Assembly: GCF_036850765.1 (NCBI RefSeq)
Contig: NC_089493.1
Location: 128,346,239-128,410,238, forward strand
DNA: 64,000 nt
Source of the DNA: Saccopteryx bilineata
Lineage: Eukaryota > Chordata > Mammalia > Chiroptera > Emballonuridae
Direction of reading: 5' to 3'
Part shown: piece by piece, positions 20,860 to 31,057 of the stretch
Layout of the letters: the number at the start of each line of letters is the position of its first letter
Numbering within the stretch: position 1 is the stretch's first letter
Program-made: the position numbers and the translations under genes
Notes under the pieces: model-generated
Told to the model about the DNA's origin: nothing
Database searches by the model: none
What the model saw: only the letters and a program-made list of their open reading frames with translations

Positions 20860-21546
20860 ATCTCACTGAGGGGCTTGACTAAGAGAGCAGAACTGGGAAT
20901 CCAGTGTTTAAAGAAGCCTATTAGACCAAGGAAAGAAAAGATTTGATTTGTGGTGGTAGGTGGTTGGAAACGGCGGAGGGTCTGAGCTTGATTTAGGGTG
21001 AGACCTCAGGTGGTGGGCGTTAAGGCAATGCCCAGATAGACTACGGACTGAGAATGCAGTTGAGCCTTAGCAGAGAAGACGTGATATCCCTTTACAGCGA
21101 GGAAGTTAAGAAGGGTGGTGGTGTGTCTCCTTGATGCAGGGAGGGGCTGCAGAGTAGATTATCTACATATTGTAAGAGAGTACTAGTTTTGAGATTGCAT
21201 GCTGCTAAATCCTGAGCTAGTGCCTGCCCAAACAGGTGTGGGCTGTTTCTGAACCCCTGGGGTAAGACAGTCCATGTAAATTGCTGGGCTGCATTAGTGT
21301 CCAGGTAAAGACAAACAGAAAGTAAGAGTCAGGGTGTAGAGGAATAATAAAGAAGGCATTCTTGAAGTCTAGGACCCTGAAGTGAGTGGTGTTTGAGAAG
21401 ATGTGTGACAGTAACTTGTAGAGATTAGGGACTACTGGATGGAGGGGAATTACTGACTCATTGATTAGGTGTAAGGCTTGTATGAGGCGATAAGCCCCTG
21501 AAGGTTTTTGAACAGAAAGGGTGGGGGTATTGCAGGGAGAGTCCAT
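20860..21546 (-). pseudogene. pol relic: reverse transcriptase
   Basis: The reverse frame at 21,217-21,546 gives the N-terminal palm/fingers of a gammaretroviral-type reverse transcriptase ('PSGAYRLIQ', 'PVVPNLYKLLS', '[19 protein letters not shown]'). The first catalytic aspartate region 'VLDFKNAFF' is present, with Asn where family members usually have Asp next to the conserved Ala. Downstream, at 21,158-21,169, the YXDD box reads YVDN, so the second catalytic aspartate is lost. A connection-domain 'LGLIGFFKHWIP' pattern follows near 20,890-20,930. Stops and a frameshift separate the pieces. Inactive. Confidence 0.85.
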
Positions 21547-21752
21547 GGGGATGAGTTAGCTTGGTTTAAGAGGTGGGTAATTATTGGTTTAAGGCCTTAG
21601 AAACAAACACAGTTACACATTAAACAAAGACTTCAGATATACATTATGAATTAAGGAATTTAAATGAGTGCACTTTACTTGTTTTAATGAAATTGTACTA
21701 GAGATATTTTCTGACAAACAAAGAGACAAGATGGATTACTTACTCACATAGC

Positions 21753-22560
21753 TTAATATACAATTCTGCTTTTTAAATTTTTCGAGATGGCAGGGAGTTG
21801 CCAGCATAGAGGGGAGGAAGAGAGAAAGCAGACAGATGGACAGTGTGAGCAGCTGGATGGAAAAGAAAGAAGGAGGGTCAGAATCTGCAGGAGGAGGAGG
21901 TTAAAGCATTGGTGTGGCATCACGTGGTCAGAGGAGTCAAAAGATTTAGAGCTCTGAGGAGAGGGGAGAGGACGAGGGGTAGTGGAAGGCACAGTCAGTC
22001 TCTGAGGAGGGGGAAGGATGGGTCGAAGAAGAAAAAAAAAGACAGCCGAAGCCAGTGGGGTGGGGGAATGGGTCAAAGAAGAAAAAGGGTCAGAGCTATC
22101 CATCTGTAAGGTGGGAGGAGGGTTTAAGAACACTGTGGAGAAGGGAGGGGCCCCTGGCCAGCAGGGGAGGAGAAAAAGTGTGGTATTTGCAGGTGAATGT
22201 GAAACAATTTTCTGTGAAGGGAGGGGGCTCTTGGAGGGAAGAGACCCAGTGAGAGAGATTTGCAGAGGGACCAGAGAGGAGTCCTGAGAAAGGGGTGCCC
22301 CCGGGGATCAGGCAGGAGGGGGAGAGAGTTGGGAGTCTGTGGAGAAGGAGTGATTAGGAGCGAAGGTTTTAGGTGAGGTTTCTTTGGCCAAAAAACGGCC
22401 TGCGTGTAGAACAAGTGGCACAGAAATTAAGGACAGGAGAGAAGGTAGAAGAAAGCCTTCATGTAAGGAATTTCAGAAGCTTTCCCAGTCCGGTGCAAAA
22501 GTTGTCAAGGTCTCTCAGAATATTTTAATTGAATGTCTTGTTTTCAGGCCAATGGGAGTC
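21753..22560 (-). pseudogene. gag relic, proline-rich (matrix/p12-like)
   Basis: Overlapping reverse frames at 22,124-22,414 and 21,753-22,133 are strongly proline- and serine-rich and lie immediately 5' to the polymerase relic, after the leader. This fits the matrix and proline-rich linker part of a gammaretroviral Gag. No capsid major-homology region and no CCHC nucleocapsid knuckle are found before RT begins, so the rest of gag and the protease look deleted. Assignment rests on position and composition. Confidence 0.45.
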
Positions 22561-22628
22561 ATTTTCTAATTTGTATTGGGACCATACCATGTTACAGAAG
22601 AAAATGAGATTTTTTGGCTTAAGGTCAG

Positions 22629-22720
22629 AGAGGCCCAACTTAGTGAGGTTTTGTTTTTGTTTTTTTGTTATATATATATATAGAGGCCCAACTTAGTGAG
22701 GTTTTGTTTTTGTTTTTTTG

Positions 22721-22762
<42 letters not shown>
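22629..22762. repeat. 53-bp tandem duplication plus (AT)n microsatellite
   Basis: The unit starting 'agaggcccaacttagtgagg' at 22,629 is repeated at 22,682 with a 53-bp period, each copy ending in an AT run. The second runs into (AT)n of about 40 bp. The phrase 'cttagtgaggtttt' occurs a third time at 23,168, after the Ves SINE. Confidence 0.85.
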
Positions 22763-22777
<15 letters not shown>

Positions 22778-23167
22778 CCCCCCTGTATTTTTCTGAAGCC
22801 GGAAATGGGGAGAGACAGTCAGACAGACTCCCGCATGCGCCCGACCGGGATCCACCCGGTGTGCCCACTAGGGGGCGATGCTCTGCCCACCAGGGGGCGA
22901 TGCTCTGCCCCTCCGGGGCGTCGCTCTGTTGTGACCAGAGCCACTCTAGCATCTGGGGCAGAGGCCGAGGAGCCATCCCCAGCGCCCGGGCCATCTTTGC
23001 TCCATTGGAGCCTAGGCTGCGGCAGAGGAAGAGAGAGACAGAGAGGAAGGAGAGGGGGAAGGGTGGAGAAGCAGATGGGTGATTCTCCTGTGTGCCCTGG
23101 CCGGAAATCAAACCCTGGACTTCTGCACGCCAGGCTGACACTGTACCACTGAGCCAACCAGCCAGGG
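22763..23167 (-). mobile_element. Ves SINE in the provirus leader
   Basis: Reverse Ves after a T-run, ending 'gagccaaccagccagggc'. The target sequence CTTAGTGAGGTTTT is found on both sides (22,638-22,651, duplicated at 22,691-22,704, and 23,168-23,181). It has two tandem copies of the internal GGGGGCGATGCTCTGCC unit, each with a CTCF-like core (22,865-22,877 CCACTAGGGGGCG and 22,887-22,899 CCACCAGGGGGCG). Confidence 0.92.
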
Positions 23168-23720
23168 CTTAGTGAGGTTTTTTACGAGACATCCTAGAGG
23201 GGTCTGGTCAGAAGGCTTAGACTCTGAGAAGCTCATAGTAGAAACAGGTGAGCAAGAGGGGGCGTCCCTGCCTTTTGTCACTATCCCAAGTGGAGAGAAT
23301 CTTCGTGTAGGGGAATCATCCCTGATAGAGGTCATCACCACTTGTCAGGGAGCTCCAAGGACGAGAAGTCCGAGAGAGTGAAGGGGTTTGGCTAGGCGCC
23401 TAGTCTTTTGTGCAGTCCACTAAGACTGAAAGTCAAACCCCTCAAAATGTGAGGCATGTCAGAGAAAGCCGTCCAACCAGGAAGGAGTGTTTTTAGAGAG
23501 AAATTTGGAGGCCAACCGGGGAAGGAGAAGGGAGAAACTCCTTACCTTTCTCTGGTCCAGCAGGGGTTCAGGACAAGGTTAGACTGCCGGCCAATCAACC
23601 TACAATTGCACGTCCAAACAGAATCAGGGAGTAAGCCCAGGATGAGCTGCTGCTGCCCATTGCTTCCCTGGTTGTAATTTTGGACGGCAAAGAGGGATCG
23701 TCCAGGCAGTTAGTACCCTG

Positions 23721-23738
23721 TCCCGGGTTTCGGCACCA
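23721..23738 (-). promoter_or_regulatory. Retroviral primer-binding site, tRNA-Phe
   Basis: The plus strand reads TCCCGGGTTTCGGCACCA, identical to the last 18 nt of mammalian tRNA-Phe including CCA. In the sense of the virus it is the complementary primer-binding site, two bases inside the 5' LTR, as in retroviruses. It is where reverse transcription of the family began. Confidence 0.9.
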
Positions 23739-23740
23739 AA

Positions 23741-24046
23741 TGTTGGAATCCGTGGGAGTCCGAAAGACCAGAGCAACAGACTTTATTGAAAGAAAGAAAG
23801 GAACCCTACTGGGCACTTCTCCAGGGAGAAGAGGACCAGTTACAGACTAGGGGCAAATTATATAGTGTTTGGGAGAGCCTGAGGGAATACTGAAGCAAAA
23901 GTTTTGGTATGTCCGGAATGCTCCTCCTTGGGGGGCTTGCCAGCTTCTTGGAATTTCTCTGTCTCAGAGGCGTTAGTCCAGTAAGGGTGAGGTCTGACAG
24001 ATAAGCAGAACATCAAGAGGGCAGTTTTGAATTTACATATCTATCA
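23741..24046 (-). repeat. 5' LTR of the provirus
   Basis: 306 bp, from 'tgttggaatccgtggg' to 'catatctatca' on the plus strand, the partner of 17,349-17,655. The flank GGGCC (24,047-24,051) completes the target duplication. It holds a reverse polyadenylation signal ('actttattgaaag') and a TATA-like 'aaattatatagtg'. Confidence 0.9.
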
Positions 24047-24268
24047 GGGCCGAGCAGGGTCTAGGGATGGGGAGCTCCCATGGCTGCCAGGAGACCACTG
24101 TGTTATGGGGCAAGGGGACTTCACAGCAGAGACAGTGTGAAGGACAGCTCCAGGCCAGCCCAAGGCAGTCTCAGAGGATGGACAGGGCCAGCCGTAGCGA
24201 ATGTGGGTGGTGGGTCAGAAGGGAGTCAACCACTGTATACTTAACCTGCTGAGAAAATGCACCGCCTG

Positions 24269-24997
24269 TGTAAGGCCAGGAGCCACCATCGTGGCCATTC
24301 ACATGCAGGTTCGCATTGGATTCGGACAGTCGGTAAAGAAACAACGGAGCCAAAAACTGATGGGCCATCATCTTTTTTTTTTTTTTTTTTTTTGCCATCA
24401 TCTTTAATCCTAGCTTGCACCCAGCGGGCAAGTAAAACACACACTGGCTCCAAACCCACTCACATTCAGTGCTCACAAAGCTACTGACTTATCTGAGTTT
24501 CCTAGAATCAAAGTTTCTAGCTCACCAGACTTATTCACCTCTGTTCCCCATCTCCTTCCTTCTCCCTGCACAAACTCTGCACAAACTGGCTTCTCACTCA
24601 ACACTCCACCATCTTGGCTGCTTCTCCTGGCCTCCTCCACGTGGCCTCTCTCTCCTCTCCTCTCTGCTCTCTTCTCTAATGCTAATAATCCTCTAATGCT
24701 AATGCAAGCTCCCATTCTGCTCCCATTTTATAGTGTAGAAATCAAAACCTTTAATCCAATATACAAAATAGGGAAGTCTCTGATACAAAGTCACTTATCA
24801 GAGATACAATGGGATTGCACTACCCCACATCAAAAAGGGTGGGAAAGGCTTAGTCCTAAAACCAAGCCCCAGGCTACAAGGATCCTGCCTGCCCACAGCC
24901 CGCCCCCAACACACATTAACATCACCTGGGCAATGGCTTCCACGTGGGCATTGCCATCTTTAACAAAGTGAGCATAATATATTTTATCTGCCCAACA
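24269..24997 (-). mobile_element. Solo LTR, family A (variant 2), with a poly(A) insert
   Basis: 729-bp reverse copy of the 13,813 LTR. It begins 'tgtaaggccaggagcc' and ends 'ttatctgcccaaca', with 5-bp target duplications GCCTG (24,264-24,268 and 24,998-25,002). A reverse TATA region 'attttatagtgtag' lies near 24,730. It is an inverted partner of 13,813-14,524, about 9.7 kb away. Confidence 0.9.
24364..24405 (-). mobile_element. Poly(A)-only retro-insertion
   Basis: A T-run of about 21 nt is bounded by an exact 12-bp direct repeat GCCATCATCTTT (24,364-24,375 and 24,394-24,405). In the LTR sense this is AAAGATGATGGC, poly(A), AAAGATGATGGC. The duplicated site starts at ATT/AAAG, so the nicked strand reads CTTT/AA, close to the L1 endonuclease preference. 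The other family-A LTRs have one copy of this sequence and no A-run. Confidence 0.75.
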
Positions 24998-25002
24998 GCC
25001 TG

Positions 25003-26067
25003 TCACACTAACAATGGTACTGCTGCAGAAACATAGAGGGGCCAAGGCTGACCCCTGGAAGGGCCAGGTCACCTCTGCAGGGTTCAGCGAGGACCAGAGG
25101 ACAACATCTGGACCAGGAGTCCCTTCCCTGACTTCATAATGTCTTCCAAATTATACCCGCTTCAACTTGCATTTTTTCTTCACATACTTTCACAATCGTC
25201 ATTGCATGGTGATGTGAATAATTGTTCTACGATTATTTGCTATTTAAACTGTAGAGTCTTTGAAGGCAGGAGCCACATCTGAGTCTCCATGCAGGAGTGA
25301 AGATTCATTGATAACGGGAGACATGGCGGGGGTGGGATTCCTGACACAGCTTCTGCTACAGTGCTGCTGGAAGGGAGTCTTCCTCCTTGAGTCCCTCCAG
25401 GATTGGGCCACACATGCTTCTCCTCAGTTTTTGCCAATTGGCGGAGGTCTAGGCTTGTCTCCACTTGACTGTGCAGGACATGGGATTCATCAGCCTGGGA
25501 CAAGGGTGTGGAGCCAAGTCAGATATCACATTGCATCCTGCCTCAGTCCCAGCCCCTCCATACTTGGATCCCTTGTCACCCAGAAGAGCCTTGTCCTGAC
25601 CAGGGGTTCTCCCAGCCTGCTTCCCACCTCCTACTCTATCCTTCCAACTAACTGCAGGACTTCCCCCTCTCCCTCCAACAAGGACCCTGCCTTCCTGTCT
25701 CTGGACTCATAAAAAATCACTTTGGCTTCAATCAATAGAATGCCTCTTTAGCCAGGGGATTGCTGGTATGCGCAGAATGGAGCCTCCTTGGCTGGGTGGG
25801 GACACAGCAGCCCCTGCAGACAGCTTTGCTTTTCCGGGTAATGCATTAGGCTACATCAGCAGATATTTGCTTTTTATGAGGACATATATGGTTTCCCAAA
25901 GAAACCTCACAGAGAGTGTATTGGGAGGGCAGGAGAGGGGAGAAGAGTGAAGGAGCCTAACTCTTAAAGTTGAGAGGGTACCACTCAGATTCTGTGCCCT
26001 GCCACTGTCTTGTTCCTTTCTGGGAGTCTCTGAGAGCAGCAGAAGGGCTTTGTGCCTAGCATGCCCA
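25003..26067. other. No gene recognised; weak L2-like patch
   Basis: Mostly unique. Around 25,200-25,285 ('taaactgtagagtctttgaaggcaggagccacatctgag') there is an L2/MIR-like 3'-end phrase, too short for a firm call. The 150-codon frame at 25,260-25,712 shows no domain. Confidence 0.4.
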
Positions 26068-26230
26068 CTCATACAGCACAGACACGCAGGCTCAACAGCA
26101 CACACAGCAACATGCACGTCCATTCACAGAGTGCAGACACGCAGGCTCACCAGGTTCAGCATATGCACCAACACTGCACACCCCTCCTTATACAGTGCAG
26201 ACACGCAGGCTTACATGCACACACATGCTC
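26068..26230. repeat. Imperfect minisatellite, about three units
   Basis: The phrase 'cagacacgcaggct' recurs near 26,079, 26,133 and 26,199, each preceded by 'cayagwgca' or 'cagtgca' and followed by CA-rich sequence. Units are about 54-66 bp and diverged. Confidence 0.7.
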
Positions 26231-26510
26231 TTGGCTTACACTCACCACTATGGCGCACAGAGGATGCCATTCCTCTGGCCTGCTGTGCTCCCCTGCCATT
26301 CTCTTGTCTCCTCATCACCCCGCTGATACCTGGTCTTCCCTCTCACCGTGGCTGTATTCAATCATCTCTCCCTCAGGGAGAGAAACCTGGCTGGGTCCCC
26401 TGGTGAAATGCTCTCCTAGCACTATTTGCTTCCCCCATTTTTTTTTTTTTTGGCATTCCTTCTAGTTTTGACATTTGACATTCATTTGTGTGTTTCTTTA
26501 ATTGATATAT

Positions 26511-26590
26511 GGCCCTTCTCTACCTTTGCAACCACACAAGTCCATTCAGGTGGACATATGCCCAGTAACTCTGCTGCATTGGGCCAGAGC
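26511..26590. repeat. 80-bp direct duplication, copy 1
   Basis: 'ggcccttctctacctttgca...gcattgggccagagc' matches 27,384-27,463 at 79 of 80 positions by eye. After this copy 'ctcatcc' follows at once; in copy 2 about 45 bp intervene before 'cccctcatcc'. Confidence 0.88.
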
Positions 26591-26689
26591 CTCATCCCCC
26601 AGTTACAGTGACTGTTTTGGTCCATCCTCCACACTCAGCACGTGGTCATGTAGCAGGTGATCACTAAATAATGGTAGAATAAATTAATG

Positions 26690-27225
26690 GATGTGTTAGG
26701 CAGCTTCTGAAATAGCCCCAATGACGTCCACCTCCTGGTAGGCTCTTTCCTCATGTGAGCTGGATGCAGTGGCTCACTTTGAATGAGCAGAATAAGACAG
26801 ATGTGATGCATGTCCCTTCAGAGACAAGGCCATAAAGGACTGTAACTCCTATCTTTTTCTCTCTCTCCTTGACTCACTTGCTCGGATGAAGTCAGCTGCC
26901 ATGCTGTGGAGCTACCCTGTGGAGAGGTCATGTGGTAAGGAACTGAGAGTGGCCTCTAGGTGGCAGCCAGTGAGGAACTGAGGCTCTCAGTCCCCCAACT
27001 GGTGAGGAGCTGACTCCTGCCAACAGCCAGGTGCGCTGGGCCACATCAGGGCCGCTGAGCACGCTGACACCCTGACTGCAGCTTTGTGAGATGCTCAAGC
27101 TGGGGGACCCAGCTGAGCTCGGTCCAGATCTCTGACCAATGGGGACTGTTGGTGTTGACGGGTGTTGTTCATTGAAGCCACTAAATTTGGGAGTCACTGT
27201 TTGCAGCAATAGGTAACTAACACAA
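26690..27225 (+). mobile_element. MaLR/MLT1-like LTR (tentative)
   Basis: 'tgttaggcagcttctgaaatagcccc', 'gacgtccacctcctgg', 'gaagtcagctgccatgctgtgga' and 'gaagccactaaatttggg' follow the general plan of old MLT1-type LTRs. It lies between the two copies of an 80-bp duplication. Confidence 0.5.
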
Positions 27226-27383
27226 TACCTGGATGACTGAGAAACACAAATGCAACAACCAGGCCAGCACGGAAGCCCGCCCTCCTCAGAGTCTCCCCTC
27301 CAGACTACTCAGCCCTCATTTCCCCACATGTGAGTAGTGTGTACACACACATGCATGCATGCACATGCACCAGAGCCCTGAGA

Positions 27384-27463
27384 GGCCCTTCTCTACCTTT
27401 GCAACCGCACAAGTCCATTCAGGTGGACATATGCCCAGTAACTCTGCTGCATTGGGCCAGAGC
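27384..27463. repeat. 80-bp direct duplication, copy 2
   Basis: Partner of 26,511-26,590, 873 bp away in the same orientation. The single difference is G for A in 'caaccGcacaag'. Confidence 0.88.
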
Positions 27464-28290
27464 ACCAGGTCCACTTGGAAGCCAACTCTTGGCACTACTG
27501 CTGAGCCCCTCATCCTTACAGACCCCCTGCCCAGCTCTACATCACTGCTGAGGCCAGAGTGACCAATGGCCCTGCACTCTTGTGAGAAGAGGGGTCTGTG
27601 TGAAGGTCGAGGCAGGCGCCAGCCTGAGGAATAAACCATTGCAGGGGAAGTTGTCCCTCAACTCCCCAGGAACCCACCCCTACGCCCCAGAAGGCTGCCC
27701 ATGCTCCTGCAGCAGTTTCACCCATTCCTGCCGACAGCTGTGGGTCTGGCCTGCTGTTCTTGCCTCTTGCTATCCATCTGTGGGGCAGCAGTGGGCAGTG
27801 GTGGTACCACCCCCATTCCTGTCCAGGCTGGCAGCTGGCTGGGCAAAAACATAGCAAACAGGAAATCCCCTTTCTCCTCACTTGCTCTGTCTCAGCCTTC
27901 AGCACCCGCAGTCCCTCTCTGGGGTGGTATCTCTAGGTGGATCACTGTTGGAAACTGCCAGTGGAAGAGACTCATGCTTCTGGCACTGTGAAGGGCTGGT
28001 GTTACAGACCTCTGATCCAAGTGGATTTGCAGGCAGTTTGAGTGTTCTTTGCTAGTTGGCAAGAAGAGGTCCAGAAATCCCACATGTCTTGTCCTGTCTC
28101 CTCAACATCATACTACCAACTCAGAGCTGCTGCCTCATCTGGGTCTAATGAAGCCACTCAGGGCCCAGGGCTGACTTCCCTGGGAAGGATGGTCAAGTGA
28201 CATTTGCAGGCATCTGCTTCCTGCTTTCTCGCACCTTCTTCTCCCCTTAGCCCTGCTTTCTCTCAGTAAAATATGGGAAAGTTGGAGCTC
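27464..28290. other. No recognised feature
   Basis: Unique-looking, moderately GC-rich sequence. Frames of 90-122 codons overlap on both strands without domain signals, so I call no gene. Confidence 0.45.
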
Positions 28291-28360
28291 TTCTGTCTTG
28301 GGAAAATGGACACTGCAGGCTGATTGAAGAACTGACTCATCTAGATGGATGGCCCCCATG
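28291..28360. repeat. 70-bp inverted duplication, arm 1
   Basis: 'ttctgtcttgggaaaatgga...gatggatggcccccatg' is the reverse complement of 28,935-29,004 with about six differences. Similarity stops abruptly at both ends of the arm. Confidence 0.85.
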
Positions 28361-28934
28361 GACACTCAGGGGCCACTGGGGCCTCTGTTTAGTGTAGTCC
28401 TCAGGCTGTGGACAAGGCCAGCTGGCATTCCTGGGGTTAATGCTTTCCATGTGCAGGGCCAGGGAAGGTTCAGCTGTTGACCTTGCCTGTCACTTCTGTG
28501 GGGCCTGCCGCTTTGGTCTCCAGAGCCTGAGAGGGTTCCTGGCACCAGTCATCATAGGCCCTGACAGAAGAGAGAGGCTGGGCGAGGCTGAAAAGCAGAG
28601 TTGAGAGATGGCTTTAGGGATTATTCGTGGTGAGTCCTTGCTCTGGCCTTGGGTCATGGGTATACCAAAGGCTGGTACCCTGCACACTGTGTATCCCTGT
28701 GTCTGCATGTGCTTGTGTACAATGGTGATAGAGTGAGGATTCCTACCTGGAAAGTCCTCATGAGTGAAGGAATTAAAAAATATCCCTAATGCAAATCTCT
28801 CTCTCTCATCTATCATCTGTCTGCCTGTCTATCATCATCTGCGTACAATCAGTGGCCAAGTAGCCCTGCGTATCAAGGAACTCATAAAACATCGACCTGG
28901 AATGCTGAAGTCACAGGTTTGCTGGCCTTATCCA
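28361..28934. other. Spacer of the inverted duplication
   Basis: Contains (CT)n and (TCTG/ATC)n simple sequence near 28,797-28,845. At 28,885-28,925 'catcgacctggaatgctgaagtcacaggttt' resembles a SINE-B head fragment. No gene. Confidence 0.5.
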
Positions 28935-29004
28935 CATGGGGGCCATCCATCTAGCTGAGTCAGTTCTTCAACCTGCCTGCAGCGTCCATTTTCACAAGAC
29001 AGAA
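28935..29004. repeat. 70-bp inverted duplication, arm 2
   Basis: 'catgggggccatccatctag...cacaagacagaa', reverse complement of arm 1. The two arms could pair over a spacer of about 570 bp. Confidence 0.85.
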
Positions 29005-29447
29005 CATTAGGAAGCTAGAATCACAAATGGGTGTCAGTGGGGTGTGCAGTGGTCTCTGGCTGGTACCCAGTAGTGGCTCTATGAGTGATTTATGCCTAAA
29101 CATTTGCCCTCTACATCTGTCCTTCAGCTACTCAAGGACTTCCAGCTCCTAGGCCCTCCTTCCATGTTGAACCCCTCCCTCAGCCTCCTCCTGTCTCCCC
29201 TTCCTTCCTTACTCGGCTTTCCAAGAGATTCTGCTCCACTGCCCCGTGGTCCTGGAACACCATCTGGCCTCAACCACTGGCCTTCTTCATTCTGTACTGA
29301 CCTTCTCCCCTTCCATACAATACCCTCCATGCGGTCCTGACTCTGCTGAGCACTGCCACGGAGTCCTGCACAGCCTCATGACAGCTGCCATCATAAGTGG
29401 TCTGCGGCCAACTGCTTCCTTCAAGGGAGGAATCCTTATCTCTATGG
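29005..29447. other. No recognised feature
   Basis: Pyrimidine-rich unique sequence (29,140-29,330) with overlapping short frames on both strands. No domain. Confidence 0.4.
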
Positions 29448-29766
29448 CAGGGGTCGGGAAGCTTTTTGGCTGAGAGAGCCATGAACGCCACATATTTTAA
29501 AATGTAATTCTATAAGAGCCATACAGCGACCCATGTACGTTACGCATTATCCAATAAAAATTTGATATTGTCCTGGAGGATAGCTGTGATTGGCTCCAGC
29601 CACCCGCAACTGTGAACATGAGTGGAAGGAAATGAATGGATTGTAATATATGAGAATATTTAATATTTTTATCATTATTATTTTTTTTATTAAAGATTTG
29701 TCTGCGAGCCAGATGCAGCCATTAAGAGTCACATCTGACTCGTGAGCTATAGGTTCCCGACCCCTG
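29448..29766. mobile_element. Non-autonomous hAT element (MITE), 319 bp
   Basis: The ends CAGGGGTCGGGAAGC and GGTTCCCGACCCCTG are inverted repeats. Inside, 'ggctgagagagccatgaacg' is echoed near the right end by the complement-like 'taagagtcacatctgactcgtgagc'. The 8-bp flanks CTCTATGG and CTATATGC agree at six of eight positions, an eroded hAT target duplication. No coding frame. Confidence 0.8.
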
Positions 29767-31057
29767 CTATATGCTGAGGCTTCTTCTCCATTGGGAAATT
29801 AAATAGGTATTTGCCTACATTTCCTCTACATAATTTTGTGGCATTTTGTTCTTTTTTTTAATTTAAATTATTTTTATTTTTTAATTACAGTTGATGTACA
29901 ATATTACATTAGTGTCAGGTGTATACCCCAGTGACTAGACATTATAACTAATTAAGTGATTATCCTAATAAAACTAGTAATGTTATTGACTATTTTCCCT
30001 GTGCTGTGTTTTACATCCATCCCCATGACTATTCTGTAACAACGAATTTGTTCTTAATCTCTTCAAATTTTTCACCCGTCCCCACCTCGATCTCCCTCCC
30101 ATCTGACAAGTGTCAAAATGTTCTCTGTGAGTCTGTTTCTTTTCTGCTTCTTCATTTATTTTGTTTTTCAAATTCTTTTATTGATAGATATGCATTTATT
30201 GCCATTTTATTGTTCATAATTTTTATCCTTTTTTTTTCCTTTTTAAAGAAGACCTTTTAACATTTCATATAATACTGATTTGGTGGTGATAAACTCTTTT
30301 AGATTTTCCTTGTCTGGGAAGTTCTTTATTTGTCCTTTGATTCTAAATGATAGCATTGCTAGGTAGAATAATCTTGGTTGTAGGTCCTTGCTTTTCATCA
30401 CTTGGAATATTTCTTGCTACTCCCTTCTGGCCTCCAAAGTTTCTGTTGAGAAATCAGCTAACAGTCTTATGGGAGCTCCCATGGAGGTAACTAACTGCTT
30501 TTCTCTTTAAGATTCTCCTTGTCTTTAACCTTTGACATTTTAATTACAATGCGTCTTGGTGTGGGCCTCTCTGGCTTTATTTTGTTTGGGACTCTGTTTC
30601 CTGGCCTTGTATGTCTATTTCCTTCACCAGGTTAGGAAAGTTGTCTGTCACTATTTTTTCAAATAGGTTTTCAATATCTTGTTTCCTCTCTTCTCTTTCC
30701 AGCACCTTCATGATGCAAATGTTGGTATAACTGAAGTTGTCCCAGAGGCTCCTTACACTATCTTCATTTCTTTTGGATTCTTTTTGTTGTTCTGATTGGG
30801 TGTTTGTTTGTTTTTACTTCTTTATATTCCAAATTGCTGATTTCATTCTTGGCTTCATCCTCTCTATGGTTGATTTCCTGTAAATTATTCTTCTTTTCAG
30901 TAGTATATCCTTCATTTCTGACAGGTATTTTTTATGTTGTTGAATTTCTCACTAAATTCACTGAGCATCATTATAACCAGTGTGTGGAGCTCTGCATTTA
31001 TAGATTGCTTGTCTTTGTTTTGTTTAGTTTTTCTTCTGGATTTTTTTTCAAGATTTT

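Larger units (their letters stand above)
17349..24046 (-). mobile_element. Near-complete gammaretrovirus-like provirus, tRNA-Phe primed
   Basis: An endogenous retrovirus in reverse orientation. Paired LTRs (23,741-24,046 as 5', 17,349-17,655 as 3') both start TG and end CA in sense, and the 5-bp duplication GGGCC flanks the whole unit (17,344-17,348 and 24,047-24,051). Next to the 5' LTR an 18-nt primer-binding site matches the tRNA-Phe 3' end. Inside, in sense order, are a degraded proline-rich gag region, part of reverse transcriptase, an integrase C-terminus, and a shortened env with a membrane anchor. Large parts are missing: capsid, protease, RNase H and most of integrase are not seen. 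A Ves (22.8-23.2 kb) and a SINE-B (17.7-18.0 kb) inserted later. By eye the two LTRs differ at about 32 of 306 positions, so it is an old copy. Every coding region is broken. Confidence 0.9.
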
